From positions 1-64,000 of the forward strand of contig NZ_JAINZZ010000014.1 in assembly GCF_019890725.1 (NCBI RefSeq): a stretch of 64,000 bases of DNA, in the 5' to 3' direction. How positions within the stretch are numbered: position 1 is the first letter of the stretch; each line of letters opens with the position of its first letter. Below the pieces are notes generated by a model, which made no database searches, was not told where the DNA came from, and saw only the letters and a list, made by a program, of their open reading frames with translations. Below, one piece after another: positions 44,058 through 53,591 of the stretch. The DNA is from Actinacidiphila acidipaludis (GTDB lineage Bacteria; Actinomycetota; Actinomycetes; Streptomycetales; Streptomycetaceae). The translations under genes were made by a program, and so were the position numbers.

Positions 44058-46319
44058 CTAGGGGTAGTTGGTCCAGGTCTCGTGGTTGTGGCTGGCGGTC
44101 ACCTGGGCGCCGGTGTTGTCGATGATGTGGTTGATGGTGCCCGCGCCGCCCAGCACGGTGGTGACCATGCTGTGGAACTTCACGCCGGCGCCGGTGGGCG
44201 TCTCGATGGCGTGGCCGAGGACCAGGGACGGGTTGTCGCGGAGGTAGGCGTAGATGCCCAGACCCCACGCCTCGTGCGACGTCACGGAGTTGGCGACCTT
44301 GTAGGAGGCGTAGCCGAGGTCGCCGCCGCTGGTGGTCCAGCTCCCCTGGTCGGGCACGTCGTAGGGCGTCTCGCTCTGGTAGAAGTACAACCGCCCGCCG
44401 TTGGCGTTCCACGTGGTCTGGTACTTCTCGTAGTGCTCGACGGCCAGGCCGTACATGGTGACGTTCGCGCCGTTGACGACCAGGCCCTGCATCGCCGGGT
44501 TGGTGTTCCAGCCGACGCCGTTGGAGTGGTCGCCGCGCCACAGCCACAGGTCGTCGCCGATGACGTCGGCGCTGTTGACCACCAGGGTGGTCGTGGCCTT
44601 GCCGGCGATGTCGCCGCCGACGCGGAAGAACACGTCCTGCAGCACCGTCGGGTCCGCCGCGTGGCTCGCGGTGGAGCCGGCCGGGCCGACCTGCATGAGG
44701 GTCGCTGAGTTGGTGGTGTTGGCGCTGATCAGCAGGCCCGCGATGTCGATGCCGTCGACGTCGGCGGTGGTGATGGCGGTGACGCCGTTGTCCGGCACCA
44801 GCGTGGCCATGCCCATGCCGAGCACCACGGTGTCGGGCCGGGTGACGTTCAGCGGCGCGGACAGGTGGTAGACGCCTGGGGTCACGAGCAGGTTCTTGCC
44901 CGAGGCGAGCGCGTTGTTCATCGTCGTTGCGGTGTCACCGGGCTTGACGATGGCGAAGTCGCTGATCGGGATCGAGGTGCCGGCCGGGGTGCCGTCGACC
45001 CAGTCGGGACCCTGGGCGTTGGTGCGCAACGCCGGGTCGAACACCTGCCAGTTGCCCGCCGAGTCGACGTAGAGGAACGGCTTCTCCTTGGTCGTGGGGC
45101 TCTGCGCGACCGTGGTGTAGGGCGGGTTGGGGAACGCGTTGCCTGGCGCGCCGTTGTCGCCGACGAAGACCATGTTCCAGTTGCTGCCGCTCCAGCCGCC
45201 CATGGACGTGTCCTTGGTGATGAACTGCTGCTGGGTGCCGGAGCTGATGGTCCCGGAGATCCGCGAGTCGCCGATGTAGCCGCCGCTGGACCAGTTGCCC
45301 GAGGTGCCGTGGGTGTTGTCGTACAGCAGCATGCCGCCGTGCACGTCCATCCGGCGGAAGGGGTCGGCCTGGGAGACGGCGTACATGGTGCTGCCCGAGC
45401 TGGGGCTCAGCGACATGTTCTCGACGTCGCGCCAGAAGTTCTGGGTGGCGTTGCCGTCGCTGGTGTGGCCCTCGACCCGGATGCCGCTGCCGGTGATGTC
45501 GACCTGGTCGGGCGACAGGCCCAGTCCGGAGACCTGGGTGTTGTAGCCGACCGGGATGCTCACGTTGTAGCTGCCCGGCATGAACAGCATGGCGTTGCGC
45601 TGGCTGCCGAACTCGTTCCCGACCTGCGCGTTGTAGACCGACGTGATCTTCGACTGGATGGCGGAAGTCGACATCGACGGGTCGAACACGGTGACGTTGG
45701 GGCCGAAGTCCGGGGTGCCGGGCGGCGGGGTCGTCGTGCCGCCGCCGCTGCCGCTGACGTTGAAGGACTGCGCGGCGGTGCCGTTGCAGGTGTACTGCTG
45801 GAGCTGGACGCTGTCGGCGGTGGAGGCGCTGGGCACGTCCAGGCACTTGCCGCTGTTGCGGTTGACGAAGTGGAAGGCGCCGGAGGACTCGGCGACGGGC
45901 AGCCACTGCTGGTTGAGGCCGCCGCCGTACAGCCACAGCTGGGTCAGGGCGCCGTCCGCGGTGGACACGCCCGTCTCGTCCCAGACCTGGTCGGGCGCGG
46001 TGGACACGCCGATCCGGTAGTAGCCGCTGTCGGTGGCGGTGAACTGCCAGGACTGCGCGGCGGTGCCGTTGCAGGTGTACTGCTGCACCGCGGTGCCGTT
46101 GCCGGTGGCCGCGGCGCGGGCGTCGACACACTTGCCGCTGCCGGCGTTGGTGACGGTGGCCGGCGCGGTGGGCAGCGTGGCGGCGCCGGCGTCGCGGGCG
46201 GTGACCAGGGCGATCCCGGCCGAGACCGGGAGCAGGAGTGCCGCCGCGAGGGCGGCCGTCCGTCTGCGGCGACGGCTTCGGGGGGCGGGCGTGCCGGGCA
46301 CGGCAAGGACCTGGGTCAC
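44058..46319 (-). CDS. Secreted beta-helix protein with ricin-type (CBM13) modules
   Basis: A 753-residue exported protein. It has a signal peptide (through ARDAGAA, about 46), two ricin-B-like modules (about 50-200; SGKCVDARAAATGNGTAVQQ, SGKCLDVPSASTADSVQLQQ, each with YTCNGTAAQS), a Gly/Thr/Pro linker, then a large right-handed beta-helix (about 215-753; NAMLFMPGSYNVSIPVGYNT, VEGHTSDGNATQNFWRDVEN, YKVANSVTSHEAWGLGIYAYL). The helix resembles GH55-related/pectate-lyase-like Streptomyces proteins that databases sometimes label adenylyl cyclase, which the sequence does not support. A polysaccharide-acting role is inferred. The GTG start at 46319 has AAGGAG. Confidence 0.82.
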   Translation of the reverse strand: MTQVLAVPGTPAPRSRRRRRTAALAAALLLPVSAGIALVTARDAGAATLPTAPATVTNAGSGKCVDARAAATGNGTAVQQYTCNGTAAQSWQFTATDSGYYRIGVSTAPDQVWDETGVSTADGALTQLWLYGGGLNQQWLPVAESSGAFHFVNRNSGKCLDVPSASTADSVQLQQYTCNGTAAQSFNVSGSGGGTTTPPPGTPDFGPNVTVFDPSMSTSAIQSKITSVYNAQVGNEFGSQRNAMLFMPGSYNVSIPVGYNTQVSGLGLSPDQVDITGSGIRVEGHTSDGNATQNFWRDVENMSLSPSSGSTMYAVSQADPFRRMDVHGGMLLYDNTHGTSGNWSSGGYIGDSRISGTISSGTQQQFITKDTSMGGWSGSNWNMVFVGDNGAPGNAFPNPPYTTVAQSPTTKEKPFLYVDSAGNWQVFDPALRTNAQGPDWVDGTPAGTSIPISDFAIVKPGDTATTMNNALASGKNLLVTPGVYHLSAPLNVTRPDTVVLGMGMATLVPDNGVTAITTADVDGIDIAGLLISANTTNSATLMQVGPAGSTASHAADPTVLQDVFFRVGGDIAGKATTTLVVNSADVIGDDLWLWRGDHSNGVGWNTNPAMQGLVVNGANVTMYGLAVEHYEKYQTTWNANGGRLYFYQSETPYDVPDQGSWTTSGGDLGYASYKVANSVTSHEAWGLGIYAYLRDNPSLVLGHAIETPTGAGVKFHSMVTTVLGGAGTINHIIDNTGAQVTASHNHETWTNYP

Positions 46320-46460
46320 AGGTGTCTCCTTGGTCGCGTTGTGGGGTTCGCGATGCGCTGTGGACGCTAGGGGCCTGCGCGCTCAGGAGTCAATACACAT
46401 CAAAAAATAAGTCGTGAACTATGCACGGGGGCAGGGGCTCCGGACATGCGAAGAGGCGAT

Positions 46461-46482
46461 CCGGCCCCGGTGCCGGGGCCGG
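46461..46482 (-). terminator. Perfect 10-bp hairpin after the chitinase gene
   Basis: CCGGCCCCGG (46461-46470) and CCGGGGCCGG (46473-46482) pair perfectly around two bases, just beyond the leftward chitinase stop at 46508. Confidence 0.75.
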
Positions 46483-46507
46483 ACCGCTGGTCGTGCGGCC
46501 GGGCGGT

Positions 46508-48046
46508 TCAGCAGGCGCCGAGGTCCTGCCAGACACCCCATTCACCGGTGGTTCCGGGCTCCTCGCCCGTCGTCCACCACTTGGCCTTCCAGGTGTGGCC
46601 CTTCCACGACACGGTGTTGCCGCCGACGTAGACCGCCGACGAGCTCCACTGGGCCGCGGTGCAGGTGGTCGTGCCGCCGGTCACCGTCAGGCTGTAGGTG
46701 GCCGAGTGCACGGCCGAACCCTCGGTCCCGGTGACGGTGAGGGTGTAGGTGCCGCTGGCCGCCGCGGCCGTGGTGGACACCGACAGGGTGGCGCTGCCGC
46801 CCGCGGTGACCGAGCCGGGGCTGACGGAGGCGGTGACGCCCGCGGGCGCGCCGCTGACCGCCAGTGCGACGGACTGCGCCGAACCGGCCGTGACGGCCGT
46901 CTTGACGCTCGCGCTGCTCGACGAGCCGGCGGCGACCGAGGCCGACGACGGCGTCAGCGACAGGGAGAAGTCGTTCGTGGGCGGCGGCGGGGTGGTGCCG
47001 CCGCTGGTGAACGGCTCGAAGGTGTGGCTGAACTGCCAGGTGCTCTGCGTGGTGCCGGAGCAGGTGTCGGACCCGCCGGTGCCGGGGCAGCCGCCGTTGT
47101 CACGCTGCAGCGCCCAGAAGGACAGGGTGTTGATGCCCTTGCTGACCGCCCAGTTGTAGACGGTCGTGGCGTTGGCGGTGGTGAAGGTCTCGGCGGCGCC
47201 GTAGTCGTCGATGCCGGGCATCTCGGTGACGCCGATGGAACCCCACAGCTGCGCGTCGGTCTTGGCCGGGTACAGCGTCTTCAGCTGGTCGTGCAGGCCC
47301 TGCGCGGCGGTCTGCGTGTCGGTGGCCATGTTGTGCGTGGCACCGTCGTAGTAGTCGAACGTCATGAGGTTCACGACGTCGATCCGGGCGTTGTTGGAGA
47401 CCGCGTTCTGCAGCACCTTCAGCCCGCTGGCGGCCAGGCCCGTGGTGGTGGTCGGCAGGGTGTAGGAGAACTGGATGGAGCGGCCGTTGGCCGCGGCCCA
47501 GTCCTCGACCGCCTTCACGGCCTTGTTGCGGCGGTCGATGCCGGCCGAGTTGGTGAGCGAGTTGTCCTCGGTGTCGAGGTCGATGCGGCTGATGTCGTAG
47601 GTCGTGATGACCTTCTCGTAGGCCGCCGCGATGGAGTTGACGTCGGTGCAGCTGTCCGCGATCTCGGTGCCGGTGTTGTCGGCCGTGTAGCCGCCGAACG
47701 ACGGGATCACGTCGCCGCCGGAGGCCCGCAGCGCGCTGATGTCGCTGCCGAAGTTCGCCGAGGAGATGGGCATGCCGCTGTCGCCGTTCCAGTACGGCGT
47801 GCAGGAGCCCTTGGTGGCGGCCTGGATGAAGGCCATGGTCAGGTACTTGTTGCCGGACTGCGAGGCGAGGCCGGAGAGGCTGTCGCCGTTCCACGCCTCG
47901 AAGTACGGGGCGAAGACGTGCGCGGGCAGTGGGGTGGCCGCGTGGGCGGTGCCGGCACCGGTCAGCGCCAGGCCGGCCGAGGCGACGGCGGTGACGACTC
48001 CGGTGAGCAGCGTGCGGAGGACGGGTCTGCGAACGGGTCCGGTCAT
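46508..48046 (-). CDS. GH18 chitinase with C-terminal CBM5/12
   Basis: A 512-residue exported chitinase. It has a signal peptide (1 to about 36), a GH18 TIM-barrel domain (about 40-340; [56 protein letters not shown]), a Gly/Thr/Pro linker, an Ig/FN-like domain (about 355-450) and a small C-terminal chitin-binding module ([31 protein letters not shown]). The catalytic Glu is in D-x-D-x-E (around residue 158); the first Asp of the usual DxxDxDxE is not in its normal place, a variant I know in Streptomyces chitinases of this type. The promoter carries a paired TGGTCCAGACCA operator. Confidence 0.95.
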   Translation of the reverse strand: MTGPVRRPVLRTLLTGVVTAVASAGLALTGAGTAHAATPLPAHVFAPYFEAWNGDSLSGLASQSGNKYLTMAFIQAATKGSCTPYWNGDSGMPISSANFGSDISALRASGGDVIPSFGGYTADNTGTEIADSCTDVNSIAAAYEKVITTYDISRIDLDTEDNSLTNSAGIDRRNKAVKAVEDWAAANGRSIQFSYTLPTTTTGLAASGLKVLQNAVSNNARIDVVNLMTFDYYDGATHNMATDTQTAAQGLHDQLKTLYPAKTDAQLWGSIGVTEMPGIDDYGAAETFTTANATTVYNWAVSKGINTLSFWALQRDNGGCPGTGGSDTCSGTTQSTWQFSHTFEPFTSGGTTPPPPTNDFSLSLTPSSASVAAGSSSSASVKTAVTAGSAQSVALAVSGAPAGVTASVSPGSVTAGGSATLSVSTTAAAASGTYTLTVTGTEGSAVHSATYSLTVTGGTTTCTAAQWSSSAVYVGGNTVSWKGHTWKAKWWTTGEEPGTTGEWGVWQDLGAC

Positions 48047-48096
48047 GGACCGCGCTCCCTTCGACGGTGGGGGGCTTCAGCATCCGGAAGCACGTG

Positions 48097-48141
48097 GTTG
48101 GTCTGGACCAATACTGTTGGTCTGGACCACCCAACTGTCAA
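48097..48141 (-). promoter_or_regulatory. Chitinase promoter with paired TGGTCCAGACCA direct repeat
   Basis: GTTGGTCTGGACCA is repeated exactly at 48097-48110 and 48116-48129 (19-base period). On the gene's strand each reads TGGTCCAGACCAAC, like the 12-bp direct repeats of Streptomyces chitinase promoters and close to DasR (dre) sites. TTGACA (complement of 48136-48141) is a -35 box with CAGTAT about 19 bases on, so the repeats overlap the core promoter. Confidence 0.8.
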
Positions 48142-48237
48142 GGGTCCTAACAGACAAGGTTGTTGACAGATCCGGTCCGGTACGGAAAACCGGCCACCGC
48201 CGCACCCCCGTGGGGGCACGGCGACGGCCGGCCGGTG

Positions 48238-48260
48238 ACCGCCCGGTCCTGACGGGCGGT
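48238..48260 (-). terminator. 8-bp hairpin after the S53 protease gene
   Basis: ACCGCCCG (48238-48245) pairs perfectly with CGGGCGGT (48253-48260) around seven bases. It lies directly downstream of the leftward protease stop at 48268. Confidence 0.7.
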
Positions 48261-48267
48261 CAGGTGA

Positions 48268-49647
48268 TCAGTGCCGCCGACTCGTCAGCGCCAGGGCGGG
48301 GACGAAACGCGCGGCGTCCAGCGTGCCGACACCGGTCGCCATGTCGTACCCCTTCACCGCGGTGTAACCGGTGACGCCGTCGTAGCTGTTGTTCGTGCCG
48401 TCCGCGACGTCCACGATGCCGCTGAACTTCGGGCTGCCCTTGGCCAGCGCGTAGAGGGCCTGGTGGATGTCGCCGACCCGGTGGCCGGCGAGCTGGTCGG
48501 CCAGGGCGACGATGCCCGAGAACAGCGGACTGGCCTCGCTGGTGCCGCCGTAGACGTCCCAGCCGACCGCGGTCGGGTCGAAGCTGGAGTACACCCAGGC
48601 GCCGCCGTCCACCGCCGCCGACATCGAGATGTCGGGGGTACCGCGCCGCTCGCCCACGACCTGCCGGACGCCGTTCTGGTACAACGGCCGGGAGAAGACG
48701 TGCGACTGGCCGCCGCCGCCGGCGCCGTAGTCGTTGTACACGCTGTCCGGCGCCAGGCGGTTGCCCGCGTCGTCCAGGTGGAGCTGGGTGCCGCCGATGG
48801 AGGTGACCAGCGGGTCGGACGACGGCCAGGAGTTCACCGGGTACGGGTAGTCGGTGCTGCCGTCCGCCATGGCGTCCGTCGCCCCGCCGTCGCCCGAGGA
48901 CGCCAGCACGGTCACGCCGTGCCGCTGCGCGTCCTTGAACGCGTACCGCAGGTTCTGGATGCTGGAGAAGTCCCCCTGGCCGAAGCCCGGGAAGGTGTTC
49001 TCCGTCGCGCCGAAGCTCTGCGTGATGACGTCGCCCGTGCCGTGGTCGACCATGTACTTCTCGGCGTCCATCATCTCCGGCAGGCCGGTGACGCCCTCGG
49101 TCTCGGCCACGCCCGTCTCCACCAGCACGATGTGCGCGTCGGGCGCCATCGCGTGGGCCATCTCCACGTCGAGCGTGGTCTCACCGGCCCATCCGGTGTG
49201 GTCGGGGTTGGTCGGGTCGAACGGCGGGACGTCGCCCCACTTGACCACCTGGACGTGGGTGCTGGCCATGCCGAACTGCGCGCTGTAGACGTCCAGGTCG
49301 TGCTGGATCGTCGGCGAGCCGAACGAGTCCACGATCACGATCGTGCGGCCCTTGCCGGTCACGCCGGCGCGGTAGAGCGGCTTCAGGTCGTACGCCTGCC
49401 GGTACTGCAGGGGCGTGTAGCAGTTGATGCCCCACTTCGCCTGGCACTGCGCGATGGTCAGCGGGCTGCCGGCGCCCTTGATCAAGTGGTGCCCGGCCAC
49501 CGCGGGCAGCACCTTCACGGCGGCCCCGGGGTGGCCGGCGGCGGTGGCCGCGCCACTGATCGGCGCGGCGATCAGCGCGGCGGCGGTGAGGGCGGTGGCC
49601 CCGGCCGCGGCGGCCACGACACGAGGCCGCGGGCGAGTTCTGCGCAT
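48268..49647 (-). CDS. Sedolisin-type S53 serine-carboxyl protease
   Basis: A 459-residue exported endopeptidase acting at acid pH. It has a signal peptide (to about GAATAAG) and a short region before the S53 catalytic domain. Active-site elements are GWAGETTLDVEMAHAMAP (Glu and Asp), VITQSFGATENTF (oxyanion Asp/Glu region) and GGTSEASPLFSGI (nucleophile Ser, around residue 369). A calcium site is likely in the C-terminal YDMATGVGTLDA. The usual long S53 propeptide seems reduced. ATG 49647 has AAGGAGGG upstream; the frame reaches 49692. It is adjacent to the chitinase, so the two may serve biomass degradation together. Confidence 0.93.
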   Translation of the reverse strand: MRRTRPRPRVVAAAAGATALTAAALIAAPISGAATAAGHPGAAVKVLPAVAGHHLIKGAGSPLTIAQCQAKWGINCYTPLQYRQAYDLKPLYRAGVTGKGRTIVIVDSFGSPTIQHDLDVYSAQFGMASTHVQVVKWGDVPPFDPTNPDHTGWAGETTLDVEMAHAMAPDAHIVLVETGVAETEGVTGLPEMMDAEKYMVDHGTGDVITQSFGATENTFPGFGQGDFSSIQNLRYAFKDAQRHGVTVLASSGDGGATDAMADGSTDYPYPVNSWPSSDPLVTSIGGTQLHLDDAGNRLAPDSVYNDYGAGGGGQSHVFSRPLYQNGVRQVVGERRGTPDISMSAAVDGGAWVYSSFDPTAVGWDVYGGTSEASPLFSGIVALADQLAGHRVGDIHQALYALAKGSPKFSGIVDVADGTNNSYDGVTGYTAVKGYDMATGVGTLDAARFVPALALTSRRH

Positions 49648-49706
49648 GGACCCTCCTTGAGTGGTGCTCTCCGGTGGGTGGTGCGACCGCACAACAGGCG
49701 GCTGCG

Positions 49707-49727
49707 ATGATCACATCTGCAGATCAT
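49707..49727. promoter_or_regulatory. Inverted repeat upstream of the S53 protease
   Basis: ATGATC (49707-49712) and GATCAT (49722-49727) flank nine bases, about 60 bases before the protease start. The region is AT-rich for this genome. Possible operator; no known regulator matches it with confidence. Confidence 0.35.
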
Positions 49728-49902
49728 GCGCAGAACAAGCGAATTCGCCGTTTACTACCCCGCGCTTTACCCGAACGGCCGAAATCTTTGCTCACTCCTC
49801 GTCAGAAAATGGGCCGACAGGGGATGGACAAGGGTTGGCCTTACGCCGGATCCCCGGGATCGCACCCGGTCCCTTCAGGAGACCCCGCCCGCGAGACCAC
49901 GC

Positions 49903-50808
49903 TCAGGACACGATGTCCTTGGTCCGGAAGCCGCGGAACGCCAGAGCCGCCAGCACCACGGCGTACGACACCGACACCGAGGTGCCCTGCAGCATCCCCG
50001 TCCACTCCATGCTGGGCTGCAGCGCGTCGGCCCAGGAGAACTGCCAGTGCGCGGGCAGCACGTCCCGCCACGAGCCGAGCGCGGTCACCGCGTCCAGCAC
50101 GTTGCCCACGATGGTCAGGCCCACGGCGCCGCCGACCGCGCCGAGCGGGGCGTCGGTGACCGTCGACAGCCAGAAGGCCAGCGCGGCGGTGACCAGTTGG
50201 CTGACGAAGATGTAGGCGACCGCGATCGCCAGCCGGGGCAGCGCGCTGCCCGAGGACAGCGCGCCGCCGGTGGGCAGTTCCAGGTCGCCCCAACCGTAGG
50301 CGACGGTCCCCGCCACCAGCGCGACGGCCGGCAGCAGCACGATGGCCACCGCGGAGAATCCCAGCGCCACCGCCAGCTTGACGCCCAGCAGCCGCGCCCG
50401 CGGCACGGGAGCGGCCAGCAGGTAGCGCAGGCTCGACCAGCCGGCCTCGGAGGCGACGGTGTCCCCGCAGAACAGGGCGACCGGCACCACCAGCACGAAC
50501 CCGGCGGAGACGAACAGGCAGGTGGCCGCGAAGTTGGCGCCGGAAGCGGTGGCCGTGTCCATCAGCGTCGGGCCGTTGCGGCCCTCGCCGTCCGGCGTCC
50601 CGCCGATCGCGAAGGCAGCGATGAGGATGAACGGCAGCGCGGCCAGCAGGGCGGCCACGATCATCGTGCGGCGGCGGCGCAACTGGCGGCGCGCCTCCAC
50701 CCGCAGCCGCAGCGTCCGCCCGGGCCGGTAGCCGGGCGCGGTGGCGCCGCCGGGGCCGGAGGGAGCCGGGGCCGGTGCGGGCACGGACGCGGCGGGTGCG
50801 GTGCTCAT
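49903..50808 (-). CDS. ABC-2-type transporter permease
   Basis: A 301-residue membrane protein with about six hydrophobic segments after a Pro/Ala-rich N-terminus (TMIVAALLAALPFILIAAFAIG, GFVLVVPVALFCGDTVASEA, VALGFSAVAIVLLPAVALV, VAYIFVSQLVTAALAFWL). The GDTVASEAGWSSLRYLL segment is typical of ABC-2 permeases. Its ATG overlaps the TGA of the upstream hydrolase-ABC gene (50805-50808) as ATGA, so the pair is one transporter unit. Substrate unknown. Confidence 0.9.
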   Translation of the reverse strand: MSTAPAASVPAPAPAPSGPGGATAPGYRPGRTLRLRVEARRQLRRRRTMIVAALLAALPFILIAAFAIGGTPDGEGRNGPTLMDTATASGANFAATCLFVSAGFVLVVPVALFCGDTVASEAGWSSLRYLLAAPVPRARLLGVKLAVALGFSAVAIVLLPAVALVAGTVAYGWGDLELPTGGALSSGSALPRLAIAVAYIFVSQLVTAALAFWLSTVTDAPLGAVGGAVGLTIVGNVLDAVTALGSWRDVLPAHWQFSWADALQPSMEWTGMLQGTSVSVSYAVVLAALAFRGFRTKDIVS

Positions 50809-53591
50809 GCCGAGCCTCCGATCAGCGTGAGGAAGGCGTCCTCGAGGCGGCGGTGCGGCCCGACCTGGGCCACCGGGATGTCGAGCCGGACGAGTTCGGC
50901 GACCAGCCGGGACGCGGTCATCCCGTCGAGCACGGCCAGCAGGCCGTCCTCCTCGCGGACGACCGTCGCCACGCCCGGCAGCGCCGCGACCTTGTCCACC
51001 ACCGACTGCGGCACCTCGCCGTCGACCCCGACGAGCACGGTGTCGGCGGAGCCCACGATGGCGGCGACCGGACCGGCGGTGACGAGCCGTCCGCGGTCCA
51101 TCACCACCAGGTGGGTGCAGCTCTGCTCCACCTCGGCGAGCAGATGGCTGGAGACGATCACGGTGCGGCCGGAGCCGGCGTAACGGATCATCACCTCGCG
51201 CATCTCACGGATCTGCGGCGGGTCGAGACCGTTGGTGGGCTCGTCGAGGATCAGCAGGTCCGGCAGGCCCAGCATGGCCTGCGCGATGGCCAGGCGCTGC
51301 CGCATGCCCTGCGAGTAGGTGCGCACCGCGCGGTCCAGGGCGTCGCCGAGTCCGGCGATCTCCAGCGCCTCCGCCAGGTGCGCGTGCTCCGCGGGGCGTC
51401 CGGTGGCCTGCCAGTACAGGTCGAGGTTGGCGCGCCCGGTCAGGTGCGGCAGGAAACCGGCGCCCTCGACGAAGGCGCCGACCCGCGACAGCACGGGCGC
51501 CCCGGGCCGCACGGCCTCGCCGAAGACGCGGATCTCGCCCTCGTCCGGCCGGATCAGGCCCATCAGCATCCGCAGCGTGGTGGTCTTGCCGGCGCCGTTG
51601 GGCCCGAGCAGGCCGAGCACCTGGCCGGGTTCGACGCGGAACGACAGGTCGCGCACCGCGTACCGGTCGGCCGACTTCGCGTACCGCTTGCTGAGACCGG
51701 TGATCTGCAGCGGCACCGTCGCCAGCGCCGGGTCGGCGGGCCGCGGCCGGACGCGGCGGCGGCCGGTCAGCAGCAGGGCGACGGCGATCGCGAGGGCCAG
51801 CGGCGGCAGCGCCCAGACCCACCACGGCAGCGCGTTCGCGTCGGCGGTCAGTCCGGGGTCGGTCGGCACCACCAGACGCGGGTCGGCGAGCGAGACGGTC
51901 AGCACGGAGGGGGCGGCCGGGGAGGCGTAGCCCAGGTCGGTGGTGGACAGCACCAGCCGCAGCCGGTGCCCGGCCGCGAACTGGTGGTCGACGGGGGGGA
52001 GCCGGATCCGGACCGTCGTGCCCTTTGGCGAACCCGCGACGCGCAGCGGCGTGGCCAGCGACTCCGGCAGCGACTCCTTGCCGCCGCGGGCCACGTCGTA
52101 CAGCTTCGCGAACAGCACCGCGTCCGGCGCGGTGGTGGCCACCGTGACCGACACCGAGGAGGCGCCGGTCACGGTGACCGGGCGGCTCAGCTCGGCCGAG
52201 TCGAAGGCGGCGAACTGGCCGGGGAAGTCGAGGGAGAGGCCGGCGCCCAGTTGCGAGAGCTGGCTGAGGGCGCCGGCGCCGGGCACCGCGGAGATCGACG
52301 GCGGCGCGCCGCCCGCCGGACTGGTGATCCGCTGCTGCCCGCCGGTCAGCGTGTAGCGGCGGGTGGCCGTGCCGTTCAGACCCGGGTAGGCGGTGCCGCT
52401 CGCGCCGCGCAGCACCACGCTGCCGTCGGTGGAGTTCAGGCCGCCGGTACGGGTGACGCGGAACGCCGGCCCGGTGCCGGTGGCGGTCTCGCCCTTGAGG
52501 TAGTGGTCGAACCAGGCGGTGACCCGCCCGTCGACCCGGCTGTCCTCGGTGTCGCCGCCGTCGTGACCGCCGGCGATCCAGTCGACCTTCACCGGGGCGC
52601 CGTTGGCCCGCAGCGCCTCGGCCATCGCGTCGGCCTGGCCGAGGGTGAACAGCGAGTCGGTCTGGCCCTGCACGATGAGCGCCGGCACCTTGATGCGGGC
52701 GGCCACCGCCGACGGGCTGAGCGCGGCGAGCTGGGCCTCCGCGGCCGCGTCGGGCCGGCCGGCCTCGGCGACGCGCTTGTACAGGGCGCAGATCGACGCC
52801 GTGAAACGGCCGCAGACCGGGTCGGCCGCGGGTGCGGACGCGGACCCGATCCCGCCGGGCGCCGCCCCCGACGCCGCGACGCCGGGCTGGGGTCCGGTGC
52901 CGGCCGGCGACTGCGTCCCGGACGTGCCGGGCGACGTCCCGAGCCCGCCGGAGAGCGGCGTGGACCCGCTGGAGAAGAAGATGCCGGCCCACAGCTTCTT
53001 GTAGACGTCGCCGGGGAACAGCGCGTCGCTGAGGTTCCAGTACGTCTCGCGGGGCGCGATCGCGTCGATGCGGTGGTCGTAGCCGGCGGCGAGCAGCGAG
53101 ATCGCGCCTCCGTACGACACGCCGGTGATGCCGACCCGCGGGTCGCCGGGCGCGTCCAGGCGGACCTCGGGGCGGGTGGCGAGCCAGTCGACGAGCTTGC
53201 GCACGTCGCCGACCTCGCCGTCGGGCGCGTTCAGCCCGATCCGGCCGCCGGAGCGGCCGAACCCGCGGGCCGACCAGGTGAGCACCGCGTACCCGTGCCG
53301 GGCCAGCGCCTCGGCCTGGCCGCGGACCTCGTCCTTGCTGCCGCCGAATCCGTGGCCGAGCAGCACGGCGGGCCGGCGGCCGGGACCGCCGGCCGTGAAG
53401 TACGAGGTGTCCAGGCGCACTCCCCCGGCGCCGGACAGCATGGCGTCGCTGCGGTGCACCGCCGGGCCGCCGCCGGCGGCCGCGCTGCCCACGGCGAACG
53501 CTCCCCCGCCGGCCACGAGCAGGGCGAGCACACCCGCCACGGCGGCCCGCCTCGTCCATCGCGGCCGGCGCAGCGCCCTTCGAAGATCCAT
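50805..53591 (-). CDS. Extracytoplasmic alpha/beta-hydrolase fused to ABC ATPase
   Basis: A 928-residue fusion. The N-terminal transmembrane anchor (about 12-35) leads to an S15/CocE-like alpha/beta-hydrolase (about 40-350; HGFGGSKDE, TWSARGFGRSGG, nucleophile GVSYGG near residue 160, GGHDGGDTED with the His) and a jelly-roll PepX_C-like domain (about 370-570). A second helix (WWVWALPPLALAIAVALLL, about 590-610) returns the chain to the cytoplasm. The C-terminal ABC ATPase (about 625-925) has GPNGAGKTT near 665, the signature YSQGMRQRLAI, and LLILDEPTNGLD. This places a hydrolase outside and an ATPase inside on one chain, next to its permease. Role unknown: export of a product it also processes is possible. 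Confidence 0.88.
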   Translation of the reverse strand: MDLRRALRRPRWTRRAAVAGVLALLVAGGGAFAVGSAAAGGGPAVHRSDAMLSGAGGVRLDTSYFTAGGPGRRPAVLLGHGFGGSKDEVRGQAEALARHGYAVLTWSARGFGRSGGRIGLNAPDGEVGDVRKLVDWLATRPEVRLDAPGDPRVGITGVSYGGAISLLAAGYDHRIDAIAPRETYWNLSDALFPGDVYKKLWAGIFFSSGSTPLSGGLGTSPGTSGTQSPAGTGPQPGVAASGAAPGGIGSASAPAADPVCGRFTASICALYKRVAEAGRPDAAAEAQLAALSPSAVAARIKVPALIVQGQTDSLFTLGQADAMAEALRANGAPVKVDWIAGGHDGGDTEDSRVDGRVTAWFDHYLKGETATGTGPAFRVTRTGGLNSTDGSVVLRGASGTAYPGLNGTATRRYTLTGGQQRITSPAGGAPPSISAVPGAGALSQLSQLGAGLSLDFPGQFAAFDSAELSRPVTVTGASSVSVTVATTAPDAVLFAKLYDVARGGKESLPESLATPLRVAGSPKGTTVRIRLPPVDHQFAAGHRLRLVLSTTDLGYASPAAPSVLTVSLADPRLVVPTDPGLTADANALPWWVWALPPLALAIAVALLLTGRRRVRPRPADPALATVPLQITGLSKRYAKSADRYAVRDLSFRVEPGQVLGLLGPNGAGKTTTLRMLMGLIRPDEGEIRVFGEAVRPGAPVLSRVGAFVEGAGFLPHLTGRANLDLYWQATGRPAEHAHLAEALEIAGLGDALDRAVRTYSQGMRQRLAIAQAMLGLPDLLILDEPTNGLDPPQIREMREVMIRYAGSGRTVIVSSHLLAEVEQSCTHLVVMDRGRLVTAGPVAAIVGSADTVLVGVDGEVPQSVVDKVAALPGVATVVREEDGLLAVLDGMTASRLVAELVRLDIPVAQVGPHRRLEDAFLTLIGGSA

